This document shows, one piece after another, positions 1 through 8,500 of a DNA stretch of 18,717 nt. The notes under the pieces are model-generated. The model was given only the letters and a program-made list of their open reading frames with translations, ran no database searches and was not told the origin of the DNA. The stretch is taken from positions 963-19,679 of the forward strand of contig DAXO01000056.1 of NCBI GenBank assembly GCA_002506425.1. The letters run 5' to 3'. The translations under genes and the position numbers were made by a program. Source of the stretch: Methanomassiliicoccaceae archaeon UBA480 (GTDB lineage Archaea; Thermoplasmatota; Thermoplasmata; Methanomassiliicoccales; Methanomethylophilaceae). Each line of letters begins with the position of its first letter. Positions within the stretch are counted from its first letter, which is position 1.

Positions 1-13
1 AGAATGATGTAAC

Positions 14-39
14 GGTCCCCCGGGGCAACACGGGGGACC
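14..39 (-). terminator. GC-rich hairpin after dnaJ stop
   Basis: An inverted repeat, GGTCCCCC at 14-21 and GGGGGACC at 32-39, starts a few bases after the dnaJ TGA (45-47). On the minus strand AAACA sits between stop and stem. No T-run follows the stem on the minus strand, so it is not a textbook intrinsic terminator. It could mark the mRNA 3' end or protect it from decay. It belongs to a set of five similar post-stop hairpins in this window. Confidence 0.55.
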
Positions 40-44
40 CTGTT

Positions 45-1220
45 TCAGAGGTTGTCCTTCAGGTCCTTGAGGTCCTCGACCTTCTCCTCGATGATCTTGC
101 GGACCCCGCTCTTCCTGGACTTGGGCTTGGCCTTGGAGCCTGCGGAGGCGTCGAGCTTCATCAGGAGCTCCTTCTCCTCCGCCGTGACCTTCTTGGGGAT
201 GTCGATGGACACGCGGACCATCAGGTCCCCTCTCGACGAGGAGTTCATCCTCGGCAGACCCTTGCCGGCTATGCGCAGGACCGTGCCGACAGCCGTTCCG
301 GCGGGGATCTTCAGAGCGACGGTCTCGCCCTCGAGGGTCTTGACCTTCTCCTCCCCTCCGAGCACCAGCTTGGGGTACGTGGTCTTGACGCCGGTCCACA
401 GGTTGGAGCCGTCGCGCTCGAACGCGGGATCGCCCTTCACGTGGATGACCACGTAGAGGTCTCCCGCAGGACCGCCGTTGATTCCGGCGTTCCCGTCCCC
501 CGTGACCTTCAGCCTCATCCCGTCCTCTATCCCCTTGGGGATGTTGAGCGAGATCTTGGCGTCCTCGGTCACGCGTCCGGTTCCGCGGCACGAGGGGCAG
601 CGCTCCTCGTACGTCGAGCCGCGCCCGTGGCAGTCGGGGCACTCGGTGACGGTCACCATGTTGCCGAACGGGCTCTTGGCGACCCTCTGGACCTGTCCCT
701 GGCCCCCGCATGTCTTGCACATGGAGACCTTTCCTCCCTTCCCTCCGGTGCCGTTGCAGGCGCTGCAGTTCACGGAGCGGGGGATGTCCAGGTTGACCTT
801 CTTCCCATTGAGCACGTCGGAGAGCGAGATCTCCAGGTCGTAGCGCAGCGACTCGCCCTGCTGGGGGGCGTTCCGGGAGCGGCGCTGGCGGCCGCCCCCT
901 CCGAACATCCCTCCGAACAGGTCGCCGAAGATATCGGAGATGTCGTCGGCGCGGGTGAAGTCGTTCCAGGAGAATCCGCCCTGTCCGAAGGAGTCCTTGA
1001 CCCCTTCGTGACCGTACTGGTCGTAGCGCTGCCTCTTCTCCGGATCCGACAGGATCTCGTACGCCTCCGATATCTCCTTGAACTTGGCCTCCGCGACCTC
1101 CTTCGGCTCGGTGGACACGTCCGGGTGGTACTTCTTGGCGAGGGTGCGGTAGGCCTTCTTGATGTCGTCCGGGGAGGCGTCCTTCGCGACCCCCAGCACC
1201 TCGTAGTAGTCTCTAGGCAT
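45..1220 (-). CDS. dnaJ: Chaperone DnaJ (Hsp40), type I
   Basis: Hsp40 co-chaperone that stimulates DnaK ATP hydrolysis and delivers unfolded clients in the cytoplasm. The 391-aa protein has a complete class I layout: a J domain with the HPD motif at residues 32-34, a Gly/Phe-rich stretch (GGFSWNDF, FGGMFGGGG), four zinc-binding repeats (CSACNGTG, CKTCGGQG, CPDCHGRG, CPSCRGTG), then the two beta-rich substrate-binding domains. The tail is lysine-rich and charged. I start it at the ATG ending at 1220 because MPRDYYEVLG is the usual DnaJ N-terminus and a G-rich Shine-Dalgarno-like run (AAGGGGGA) precedes it. A GTG at 1238 overlapping the dnaK stop as GTGA would add six residues. It is the last gene of grpE-dnaK-dnaJ, 14 nt after dnaK. 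Archaeal Hsp70 systems are generally considered acquired from bacteria. Confidence 0.97.
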   Translation of the reverse strand: MPRDYYEVLGVAKDASPDDIKKAYRTLAKKYHPDVSTEPKEVAEAKFKEISEAYEILSDPEKRQRYDQYGHEGVKDSFGQGGFSWNDFTRADDISDIFGDLFGGMFGGGGRQRRSRNAPQQGESLRYDLEISLSDVLNGKKVNLDIPRSVNCSACNGTGGKGGKVSMCKTCGGQGQVQRVAKSPFGNMVTVTECPDCHGRGSTYEERCPSCRGTGRVTEDAKISLNIPKGIEDGMRLKVTGDGNAGINGGPAGDLYVVIHVKGDPAFERDGSNLWTGVKTTYPKLVLGGEEKVKTLEGETVALKIPAGTAVGTVLRIAGKGLPRMNSSSRGDLMVRVSIDIPKKVTAEEKELLMKLDASAGSKAKPKSRKSGVRKIIEEKVEDLKDLKDNL

Positions 1221-1234
1221 ACCGCTGTCCCCCT

Positions 1235-3103
1235 TCACTCGTCATCGACGATCTTGTAGTCGGCGTCGACGTACCCGTCGTCCGACTTCTTCTCCTGGGA
1301 CTGCTGCTGTCCGGCGGACTGCTGCTGGGCGCCGCCCTGGGCCGCTCCCTGCTGCTGGGCGTCCTGGTAGATCCTCTGGCTGATCGGGGCCATGGCCTTC
1401 ATGAGGGCGTCCATCTTGGACTTGATCTCGTCCACGTTCTCGCCCTTGTTGGCGGTCTCGAGGTCGGTTATGGCCTGCTCGATGCCCATCCTCTCCTGCT
1501 GGGAGACCTTGTCCCCGAGCTCGTCCAGGGACTTGCGGACGGTGTAGACGGAGGTCTCGGCCTGGTTGTGGACCTCGACGAGCTCCATCTTCTTCTTGTC
1601 CGCCTCGGAGAACTGCTCGGCCTGCTTGACCAGCTCGTCGATCTCCTCTTTGGTGAGCTTGTTGGAGGACGCGATGGTGATCTTCTGCTCCTTGCCGGTT
1701 CCCTTGTCCTTGGCGCTGACGTTGATGATGCCGTTCGCGTCGATATCGAAGGTGACCTCGATCTGGGGCACTCCGCGGGGTGCGGGGGGTATGCCGTCGA
1801 GGACGAACTTGCCGAGCGAGGTGTTGTCGGCCGCCATGGGCCTCTCTCCCTGCACGACGTTGATCTCCACGGAGGGCTGGTTGTCCACTGCGGTGGAGAA
1901 CACCTGCGACTTCTTGGTCGGGATGGTGGTGTTCCTGTCGATCAGCTTGGTGGCGACTCCGCCGAGGGTCTCGATTCCGAGGCTCAGAGGCGTGACATCG
2001 AGCAGGAGGACGTCCTTGATCTCTCCGGACAGGACGGCTCCCTGGATGGCTGCTCCCATGGAGACGCACTCCATCGGGTCGATTCCGCGCTGGATCTTCG
2101 GTCCGACGATGGACTCGACGTAGTTCTGGACGATGGGCATCCTGGTCGGTCCTCCGACCATGATGATCTTGTCGATCTTGTCGGCGGTGAGCTTCGCGTC
2201 GGAGAGCGCCTGCTCGATCGGCCCCTTGCAGCGGCTGACGATGGGCTCCACGAGCTCCTCGAGCTTGGCGCGGGTGATGGTCTGGATCAGGTGCTTCGGG
2301 CCGGACGCGTCGGATGCGATGAACGGGAGGTTGATCTCGGTCTGCATCGTGGTGGACAGCTCGATCTTCGCCTTCTCGCAGGCCTCGCGGACCCTCCAGA
2401 AGGCCATGTTGTCCTTGGAGAGGTCGATTCCGGTCTCGTTCTGGAACTGGCCGATGACGTATCTGGTCAGAGCCTCGTCCATGTCGGATCCTCCGAGCTG
2501 GGTGTCTCCGGAGGTGGACAGCACCTCGAACACTCCGTCGCTGAAGTCCATGATGGTGACATCGAGGGTTCCTCCTCCGAGGTCGAAGACCATGATCTTC
2601 TGCTCGACGTCGGACTTGTCGAGACCGTATGCGAGAGCAGCCGCGGTAGGCTCGTTGATGATACGGACGACATCGAGTCCCGCGATGGCTCCGGCATCCT
2701 TGGTGGCCTGCCTCTGGTTGTCGTTGAAGTACGCCGGGACGGTGATGACCGCCTTGTCGACGGTCTCGCCCAGGTAGGACTCGGCATCCTTCTTGATCTT
2801 CTGCAGGATGAACGCGGAGATCTGCTGGGGGGTGTACTCCTTTCCGAGAGCGGTGACCTTCTCGTTGGATCCCATCTTCCTCTTGACGTTCTTTATCGTT
2901 CCGTCGGGGTTCGTGACAGCCTGCCTCCTCGCCGGCTCTCCGACGAGCAGCTGGCCGTCCTTCGTGAATGCGACGTACGAAGGGAAGGATTTCCCTCCGA
3001 CGCTGGTCCCCTCGGCGCTGGGGATCATAGTGGGCCTGCCGCCCTCCATAACGGAAGCGGCGGAGTTGCTTGTTCCCAGATCTATTCCAATTATCCTTGA
3101 CAT
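1235..3103 (-). CDS. dnaK: Molecular chaperone DnaK (Hsp70)
   Basis: ATP-driven Hsp70 chaperone, central partner of the flanking DnaJ and GrpE. The 622-aa protein shows the nucleotide-binding domain with the phosphate-1 motif IDLGTSNS (residues 7-14), VPAYFNDNQRQATKDA, NEPTAAALAYG, the second phosphate motif DLGGGTLDVTI and the adenosine motif VGGPTRMP. Next come the interdomain linker (LLLDVTPLSLGIET), the beta substrate-binding domain, an alpha lid, a Gln-rich spacer and a VDADYKIVDDE tail close to the bacterial DnaK ending. The start is the ATG at 3103. An excellent Shine-Dalgarno (AAGGAGTGA) precedes it, and a GTG at 3112 overlapping the grpE stop would have none. It begins 5 nt after grpE, so translational coupling is likely. 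Confidence 0.98.
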   Translation of the reverse strand: MSRIIGIDLGTSNSAASVMEGGRPTMIPSAEGTSVGGKSFPSYVAFTKDGQLLVGEPARRQAVTNPDGTIKNVKRKMGSNEKVTALGKEYTPQQISAFILQKIKKDAESYLGETVDKAVITVPAYFNDNQRQATKDAGAIAGLDVVRIINEPTAAALAYGLDKSDVEQKIMVFDLGGGTLDVTIMDFSDGVFEVLSTSGDTQLGGSDMDEALTRYVIGQFQNETGIDLSKDNMAFWRVREACEKAKIELSTTMQTEINLPFIASDASGPKHLIQTITRAKLEELVEPIVSRCKGPIEQALSDAKLTADKIDKIIMVGGPTRMPIVQNYVESIVGPKIQRGIDPMECVSMGAAIQGAVLSGEIKDVLLLDVTPLSLGIETLGGVATKLIDRNTTIPTKKSQVFSTAVDNQPSVEINVVQGERPMAADNTSLGKFVLDGIPPAPRGVPQIEVTFDIDANGIINVSAKDKGTGKEQKITIASSNKLTKEEIDELVKQAEQFSEADKKKMELVEVHNQAETSVYTVRKSLDELGDKVSQQERMGIEQAITDLETANKGENVDEIKSKMDALMKAMAPISQRIYQDAQQQGAAQGGAQQQSAGQQQSQEKKSDDGYVDADYKIVDDE

Positions 3104-3108
3104 TTCAA

Positions 3109-3693
3109 TCACTCCTTACTTTGATCCTCTTCAGCCGGCATCTGCTCGGCTCCGGAAGCCTCCTGCGTCTCCTGCTGGGGCGCTTCGGGCTCCCTCTTCT
3201 TTGTGACCTTCACCTTGGCGTAGCGGATGACCTTGCCGTTCAGGGTGTATCCCTTCTGGAACACCTCGGCGATCATGCCGTCCTCGTCTCCGTCCACGGT
3301 GCACAGGGCCTCGTGGTAGTTCGGGTCGAATGCTCCGTCCGCGGGGATCTCCTTGAGGCCGTTGGCCTCGAGGACCTTCATCAGGTTGCTCCTGACCCCC
3401 TTGACGCCCTGGACCAGGACGCCGTCCTCCTGAGTGCTGGCAAGAGCCCTGTCCAGATCGTCGACCACCGTCAGGAGGTCCTGCACGATGGAGGAGCAGG
3501 CGTACTTCCTGTACTCCTCGTTCTCGCGCTGCGTCCTCTTGCGGTAGTTGTCGAAGTCGGCCTGCAGGCGGCGGGCCATGTCGAGGTACTTGTCGGCATT
3601 CTCCTTCGCCTGCGCCAGCTCCGTTTCGAGATCCTTCTCGACGATCTCGGCGCCGTCGCCTTCGTTCTCGGCCTTCTCCTTCCTTGCGGTCAT
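3109..3693 (-). CDS. grpE: Nucleotide exchange factor GrpE
   Basis: GrpE dimer that releases ADP from DnaK and so resets the Hsp70 cycle. The 194-aa product has the family layout: an acidic N-terminus, a long coiled-coil helix with the recognisable LQADFDNYRKRTQRE (43-57), a helical region (QDLLTVVDDLDRAL), and the C-terminal beta domain with FDPNYHEAL (122-130) and GYTLNGKVIRYAKVKV (148-163). A Glu/Gln-rich tail follows. The start is the ATG at 3693, which gives the typical charged GrpE N-terminus and has AAGG about 8 nt upstream. Longer reading to a GTG at 3768 would overlap the thermosome stop and add an unrelated 25-residue stretch. It is the first gene of grpE-dnaK-dnaJ. A hairpin and a weak AT-rich element separate it from the thermosome gene. 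Confidence 0.95.
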   Translation of the reverse strand: MTARKEKAENEGDGAEIVEKDLETELAQAKENADKYLDMARRLQADFDNYRKRTQRENEEYRKYACSSIVQDLLTVVDDLDRALASTQEDGVLVQGVKGVRSNLMKVLEANGLKEIPADGAFDPNYHEALCTVDGDEDGMIAEVFQKGYTLNGKVIRYAKVKVTKKREPEAPQQETQEASGAEQMPAEEDQSKE

Positions 3694-3724
3694 AGGTAAC
3701 GCCTTCTCAGTGGATTCACAACGG

Positions 3725-3730
3725 ATTAAT
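3725..3730 (-). promoter_or_regulatory. Possible weak TATA element for grpE operon
   Basis: ATTAAT lies about 32-37 nt upstream of the grpE ATG, right beside the foot of the thermosome 3' hairpin. It is the only AT-rich run in the thermosome-grpE gap. If used, the leader would be about 10 nt and would just include the AAGG ribosome site. It is weak, and readthrough from the thermosome promoter is a fair alternative. Confidence 0.25.
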
Positions 3731-3748
3731 GAGGGGCGGAAGCCCCTC
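3731..3748 (-). terminator. Hairpin after thermosome stop
   Basis: A perfect 7-bp stem (GAGGGGC and GCCCCTC) with a 4-nt loop lies 16 nt after the thermosome stop. On the minus strand it is preceded by ACAAACC. No T-run follows on the minus strand; the run GGTTTG is on the plus-strand side instead. It could separate the thermosome message from grpE-dnaK-dnaJ or stabilise the thermosome mRNA. Confidence 0.55.
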
Positions 3749-3764
3749 GGTTTGTTCGATCGTT

Positions 3765-5396
3765 TCACTCGTCCATTCCGGGGGGCATTCCGCCCTCTCC
3801 GGCCTGGGGTACGGGGCTCGCCTTGGCGGCGATGACATCGTCGATCCTCAGGATCATGATGGCTGCGTCGGTGGCCGAGTTGATGGCCTGCTTGCCGATC
3901 CTGTAGGGCTCGATGACGTTGAGCTTCTTCATGTCCTCCACCTTTCCGGTGTAGGGGTTGAGCCCGGCGTACTTCTTGCCGCCCTTGTGCTGCTTCCTCA
4001 TCTCGATGAGGACGTCGATGGGGTCCAGTCCGGCGTTCTCGGCGAGCGTCCTGGGGATGCTCTCGAGAGCGGAGGCGTAGGCCTCGATGGCGATCTGCTC
4101 CCTTCCGCCGACGGATGCGGCGTAGTCGCGGAGCTGCATGGCGATCTCCATGGCGGTGGATCCTCCTCCGGTGACCATCATGCCGTCCTCGATGGCGACC
4201 CTGACGACGGACCAGGCGTCCACGAGGGACCTCTCCACTTCGTCCGCAACGTGCTTGGTGCCTCCGCGTACCAGGACGGACACGGTCTTGGGCTCCTTGA
4301 CGCCGGTGACGAAGGTCATCTCCTCGTCCTCGATCTTCTTGAGCTCGACGGTCTTGGCGTAGCCGAGGTCGTCTGCGGAGAGCTCGCTGATCTTGTTGAT
4401 GATGTTGGCGCCGGTGGACCTTCCGAGCCTCTCCATGTCGGACTTCTTCACGCGCCTGCAGGCGTAGATGCCCTCCTTGGCGAGGAAGTGCTGGGCGAGG
4501 TCGTCGATTCCCTTCTGGCAGAACACGACGTTGGCGCCGGAGGCCTTGACCTTGGCGACCATGTCCTTCAGCATGTTCTCCTCTTCGGCGATGAACTTGT
4601 TGAGCTGGTTGGGATCGGTGATCTGGATCTTGGCGTCGATCTCGGTCTTCTTGACCTCGAACGGGGCGTCGATCAGGGCGATCTTGGCGTCCTCGACGGA
4701 CCTGGGCATGTTGGGCTGGACGGGCTCCTTGTCGATGATGAGACCCTTGACGATGTAGGAGTTCTCCATGCTGGCGCCCTCCTTCTTCACGGTCTGGATG
4801 TTCTTCAGGTCGACGGTGTAGTTGCCCTTCTTGTCCTTGTCTGCGACGGTCTTGACGGCCTCGACGACGAGGTCCGCGAACTGCTCTTTGGAGGCGTTGA
4901 CCTGCTTGGAGATCATCGCGGTCTCGGCGATCAGCTTCAGGGTCTCGGTGTCATCGATGGAGACCTTCATGGAGGTGTCCTTGAGGACCTCCTGGGCCTT
5001 CTCGTTGGCCATCCTGTATCCTTTGGCGATGATGGTGGGGTGGACGTTGGCGTCGATGAGGTCCCTGGCCTTCTTCAGGAACTCTCCGGCGAGGATGACG
5101 CTGGTGGTGGTTCCGTCTCCGACCTCGGCATCCTGGGTCTTGGCGACCTCGACGAGCATCTTGGCTGCGGGGTGCTGGACGTCCATCTCCTTCAGGATGG
5201 TGACTCCGTCGTTGGTGATGACGACATCGCCGACGGTGTCGACCAGCATCTTGTCCATTCCGCGGGGACCCAGACTGCTCCTGACAGCATCGGAAATGGC
5301 CATGGCGGCCGCGATGTTGTTGAACTGAGCGTCTTTGCCCTTCTCTCTTTTGGTTCCTTCTCTCAGGATGATTACGGGTGCGTTGCCCATTCCCAT
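3765..5396 (-). CDS. Thermosome subunit (group II chaperonin)
   Basis: Subunit of the archaeal double-ring chaperonin that folds proteins in an ATP-dependent closed chamber in the cytoplasm. The 543-aa protein matches the family length and carries GPRGMDKM (43-50), NDGVTIL (62-68) and GDGTTT (93-98, with the ATP-hydrolysis Asp94). The equatorial motif EDGMMVTGGGSTAMEI follows later, and it ends in GEGGMPPGMDE, the Gly/Met-rich tail typical of thermosomes. The start is the ATG at 5396, with Shine-Dalgarno GGAGG 7 nt upstream; a second ATG two codons later is less well placed. The gene has its own promoter region with TATA boxes. It sits directly upstream of the bacterial-type Hsp70 operon, so the chaperones form one block. 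Whether other thermosome subunits exist cannot be told here. Confidence 0.97.
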   Translation of the reverse strand: MGMGNAPVIILREGTKREKGKDAQFNNIAAAMAISDAVRSSLGPRGMDKMLVDTVGDVVITNDGVTILKEMDVQHPAAKMLVEVAKTQDAEVGDGTTTSVILAGEFLKKARDLIDANVHPTIIAKGYRMANEKAQEVLKDTSMKVSIDDTETLKLIAETAMISKQVNASKEQFADLVVEAVKTVADKDKKGNYTVDLKNIQTVKKEGASMENSYIVKGLIIDKEPVQPNMPRSVEDAKIALIDAPFEVKKTEIDAKIQITDPNQLNKFIAEEENMLKDMVAKVKASGANVVFCQKGIDDLAQHFLAKEGIYACRRVKKSDMERLGRSTGANIINKISELSADDLGYAKTVELKKIEDEEMTFVTGVKEPKTVSVLVRGGTKHVADEVERSLVDAWSVVRVAIEDGMMVTGGGSTAMEIAMQLRDYAASVGGREQIAIEAYASALESIPRTLAENAGLDPIDVLIEMRKQHKGGKKYAGLNPYTGKVEDMKKLNVIEPYRIGKQAINSATDAAIMILRIDDVIAAKASPVPQAGEGGMPPGMDE

Positions 5397-5413
5397 ATTC
5401 GTTCCTCCGAATC

Positions 5414-5428
5414 TTCCGCTAAGCGGAA
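5414..5428 (-). promoter_or_regulatory. Perfect palindrome in thermosome leader
   Basis: TTCCGCT-A-AGCGGAA is a perfect 7-1-7 palindrome. It lies about 6-20 nt past the transcription start expected from the nearest TATA box and just upstream of the ribosome site. That position suits a repressor roadblock or a leader hairpin. I do not recognise it as a known archaeal heat-shock operator. Confidence 0.45.
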
Positions 5429-5455
5429 TTCTGAAGATGCTTATGTTAGAACTTC

Positions 5456-5463
5456 TATATAAA
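5456..5463 (-). promoter_or_regulatory. TATA box of thermosome promoter
   Basis: TTTATATA on the minus strand is a near-ideal archaeal TATA box. Archaeal transcription starts about 25 nt downstream, so initiation near 5434 and a leader of roughly 35-40 nt carrying GGAGG are expected. Two further TATA-like elements lie upstream: CTATATAG at 5470-5477 and TTTAAATA at 5503-5510. Confidence 0.65.
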
Positions 5464-5502
5464 CATAATCTATATAGAGGTGACCGGTCCGTCCGACCCG
5501 TG

Positions 5503-5510
5503 TATTTAAA
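5503..5510 (-). promoter_or_regulatory. Second, upstream TATA-like element
   Basis: TTTAAATA on the minus strand fits the archaeal TATA consensus and lies 47 bp upstream of the proximal box. It could drive a second thermosome transcript starting near 5481. It directly follows a TTTCTTT run that may instead be part of termination downstream of glutamate synthase. An 8-bp palindrome GACCGGTC (5482-5489) lies between the boxes. Confidence 0.4.
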
Positions 5511-5549
5511 GAAAGGCCCGGCGGGAAGGCCCCGCGGACCTGCTGGAAA

Positions 5550-5567
5550 GGCGGGGGTGCCCCCGCC
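5550..5567 (-). terminator. Hairpin after glutamate synthase stop
   Basis: GGCGGGGG and CCCCCGCC form a very strong stem immediately after the TGA at 5572-5574, preceded by AAACC. On the minus strand TTTCC follows. About 35 nt further on, a second GC-rich imperfect repeat ends in TTTCTTT (about 5509-5515), which is a better archaeal termination signal. The two together probably end the glutamine synthetase-glutamate synthase message. Confidence 0.6.
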
Positions 5568-5571
5568 GGTT

Positions 5572-8500
5572 TCACTCGGATTCCTGCTCCAGGAGGAGCT
5601 TGTATCCGACGGGCATGACCTTGATGAACCTGGGCAGCTCCAGATCCCAGTTGCGGAGGATCTCCGCGGCCTTGGGGGAACCGGTCAGGTCGTGGTGCCT
5701 CTGGACGATGGACCTCAGCTCGTTGACGTCCTCCGCGGACTCCACGAGGGAGAGCTCGACCATGTCCATGTTGCAGTGCCTGTCGAAGTCGCCGTCCTCG
5801 TCGTATACGTACGCTATTCCGGCGGACATTCCTGCGGCGAAGTTCCTTCCGCACCTTCCGAGGACGACGACGCGCCCTCCTGTCATGTACTCGCAGCAGT
5901 GGTCGCCCGCGCCCTCGGCTACGGCTATGGCGCCGCTGTTCCTGACGCAGAACCTCTCGCCCACCGAGCCGTTGACGTACAGCTCTCCGGCGGTGGCGCC
6001 GTAGAGCAGGGTGTTGCCCGCGATCACGTTGCCTTCGGGAGCCCTGTCCCCGGGAGTGACGATGATGCGTCCTCCCGACAGGCCCTTGCCGACGTAGTCG
6101 TTGGCGATCCCCTTCAGCCTGAAGGTCACTCCCTTCGTGAGGAACGCTCCGAAGCTCTGGCCGGCCGCGCCGGTGAACTCGACGCGTATGGTGTCGTCCG
6201 CGAGGTCCAGCCTCCTGCGTGCTATCTCCCCGGCCAGCATGGTTCCCGCGGAGCGGTCCACGTTGCCGATCTGATAGGACAGGTCGCATCCGCGCCCGGT
6301 GACCATCGAGTCCATGGCGTCCTCGATGAGCCTCCTGTCGAGGACGTCGCCGATGATGTCGGGCTGTCCCGTGGAGAGCCTCCTGTCCCCGTCGACCACG
6401 ACGGTGAGAGGGGAGAGATCGAGCGATGCGGTCTTGCCTTCGGACGGGATCTGCTCCAGGAGGTCCGCCCTGCCGACTATGTCGTCGAAGGACCTGAATC
6501 CCATGGCTGCGAGCCTGCGGCGGACGTCCTCCGCCATCATCCTCCAATAGCGGATGATGTCGTCCTTCGTTCCCGCGAACCTCTTCCTGCGCTCGGGATC
6601 CTGTGTCGCGATGCCCACGGGGCAGGTGTTGGTCTGGCATTTCCTGCACATGATGCATCCCATGGCGACCATGGGCGCCGTCGCGAATCCGAACTGCTCT
6701 GCTCCGAGGAGCGCTGCGACGATGACATCGCGGCCGGTCTTGAGCTGACCGTCCGCCTGCACGGAGACCCTTCCCCTCAGGCCGTTGGCCACGAGGGCCT
6801 GCTGGACCTCTGCGAGGCCGGTCTCCCACGGGGATCCCGCATAGCGCAGGGAGGAGAGCGGGCTCGCCCCGGTCCCTCCGTCTCCGCTGCAGATCGCGAT
6901 GGCATCGGCGCCGGCCTTGGCCACTCCTGCGGCGACGGTGCCGACGCCCGCTTCGGAGACGAGCTTGACGCTTATCTTCGCAGCAGGGTTGATGCACTTG
7001 AGGTCGTAGATGAGCTGCTTGAGGTCCTCGATCGAGTATATGTCATGGTGGGGAGGCGGCGATATCAGCGTGATTCCGGGTATCGTGTGCCTGGTGGCGG
7101 CTATGACCTTGTCCACCTTGAATCCCATGAGCTGGCCGCCCTCTCCGGGCTTGGCTCCCTGGGCGACCTTGATCTGCAGCTCGTCCGCATTGACCAGGTA
7201 CTCGGCGGTGACCCCGAACCTGGCGGAGGAGACCTGCTTGACGGCCGATCTCGTGTTCCTGCCGTCCGGCCCGATCCTGAATCTCGACGGGTCCTCTCCT
7301 CCCTCTCCCGTGTTGCTCCGGGATCCGATGGAGTTCATGGCCTCGGCCAGGGTCTCGTGGGCCTCCAGGCCGATGGCTCCGAATGAGATGGCCGCGACCT
7401 CGAACCTCTTCATTATGGATTCGGCGGGCTCGACCTCGTCCAGCGGGACCGGCGTTCCTGCTTTCGTCTCGAGCAGGTCGCGGAGGAAGAACCTCCTCCC
7501 GTCGACGAGGGAGACGAACTTCTCGTAGTCCTTCCCGTCGCCGCTGACCGCGGCGGCCCTCAGGGCCTTGACGGCCTCGGGGCTCCAGCTGTGCCTCTCC
7601 CCGTCCTTCCTGCTGGCGTAGACCCCGGCGTCCTCGGCCATGGCATCGGCGCCCTCCAGGGCGGCCTTATGCATCGCCAGGTACTCGGCGGCTATGCCGT
7701 CGAGCCCTATGCCTCCGACGGCCGAGACCGTTCCGCCGAAGTACCTGTCGGCCACGCCGCCGTCTATGCCCACGGCCTCGAACAGCCTCGAGCCGCGGTA
7801 CGAGCGCATCGTGGCGACGCCCATCTTGGACATTATCTTCAGGAGACCTTTGTCGATGGCCTTGAGGTACATCGCCTCGGCGGTGTCGGCGTCCATCTTG
7901 ACGCGGCCCGTGTCGACCATGTCCTGGACCGCGGCGAGTGCGAGGTACGGATTCACCGCGTTCGCGCCGTATCCGATGAGGAGCGCGAAGTGCATTACAT
8001 CCCTCGGCTCTCCGGATTCGACGACCAGGGCGGTCTGCAGCCTCTTCTCCGCCCTCACCAGGTGCTGGTGCACGGCGGACAGTGCGAGTAGAGAGGGCAT
8101 CGGGGCTCTGGAATCCGATACCGCGCGGTCGGAGAGCACGATGTATGATGCTCCGGAATCGACGGCGGCCTCGGCCTCCCTGCAGAGCCTTCCGATCTCC
8201 GCCTCGAGCGCGCCGGGGGCGCCGTCGGCCGGGAATGTCGTGTCGAGAGTGACCGCCGTGAATCCCCTGTAGCGCAGGTTGCGCAGGAGGTCCAGCTCCC
8301 TGTTCGTGATGACGGGATGGCGGGCCTTCACGACCTTGCAGTGCCTGGGGGTTGGATCGAGTATGCTCTGATGGACCGACCCGATGTATCCCATGGTGGA
8401 CATGACCAGCTCCTCCCTGATGGGGTCGATCGGAGGGTTCGTCACCTGGGCGAACATCTGGCGGAAGTAGTTGAACAGCAGCTGGGGCCTGTCGGACATG

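Noticed and set aside
5425..5445. Known archaeal heat-shock operator (CTAAC-N5-GTTAG) in the thermosome promoter
   Set aside because: One CTAAC half is present on the minus strand near 5445 but the GTTAG partner is missing.
1568..5462. Long plus-strand open frames opposite dnaK and the thermosome (510 and 577 codons)
   Set aside because: Same antisense shadow effect; low-complexity Leu/Gly/Val/Asp sequence lacking any domain.
5335..7386. 683-codon plus-strand open frame opposite the 3' part of glutamate synthase
   Set aside because: It overlaps conserved FMN and GXGXG domains on the other strand and has no recognisable protein signature.
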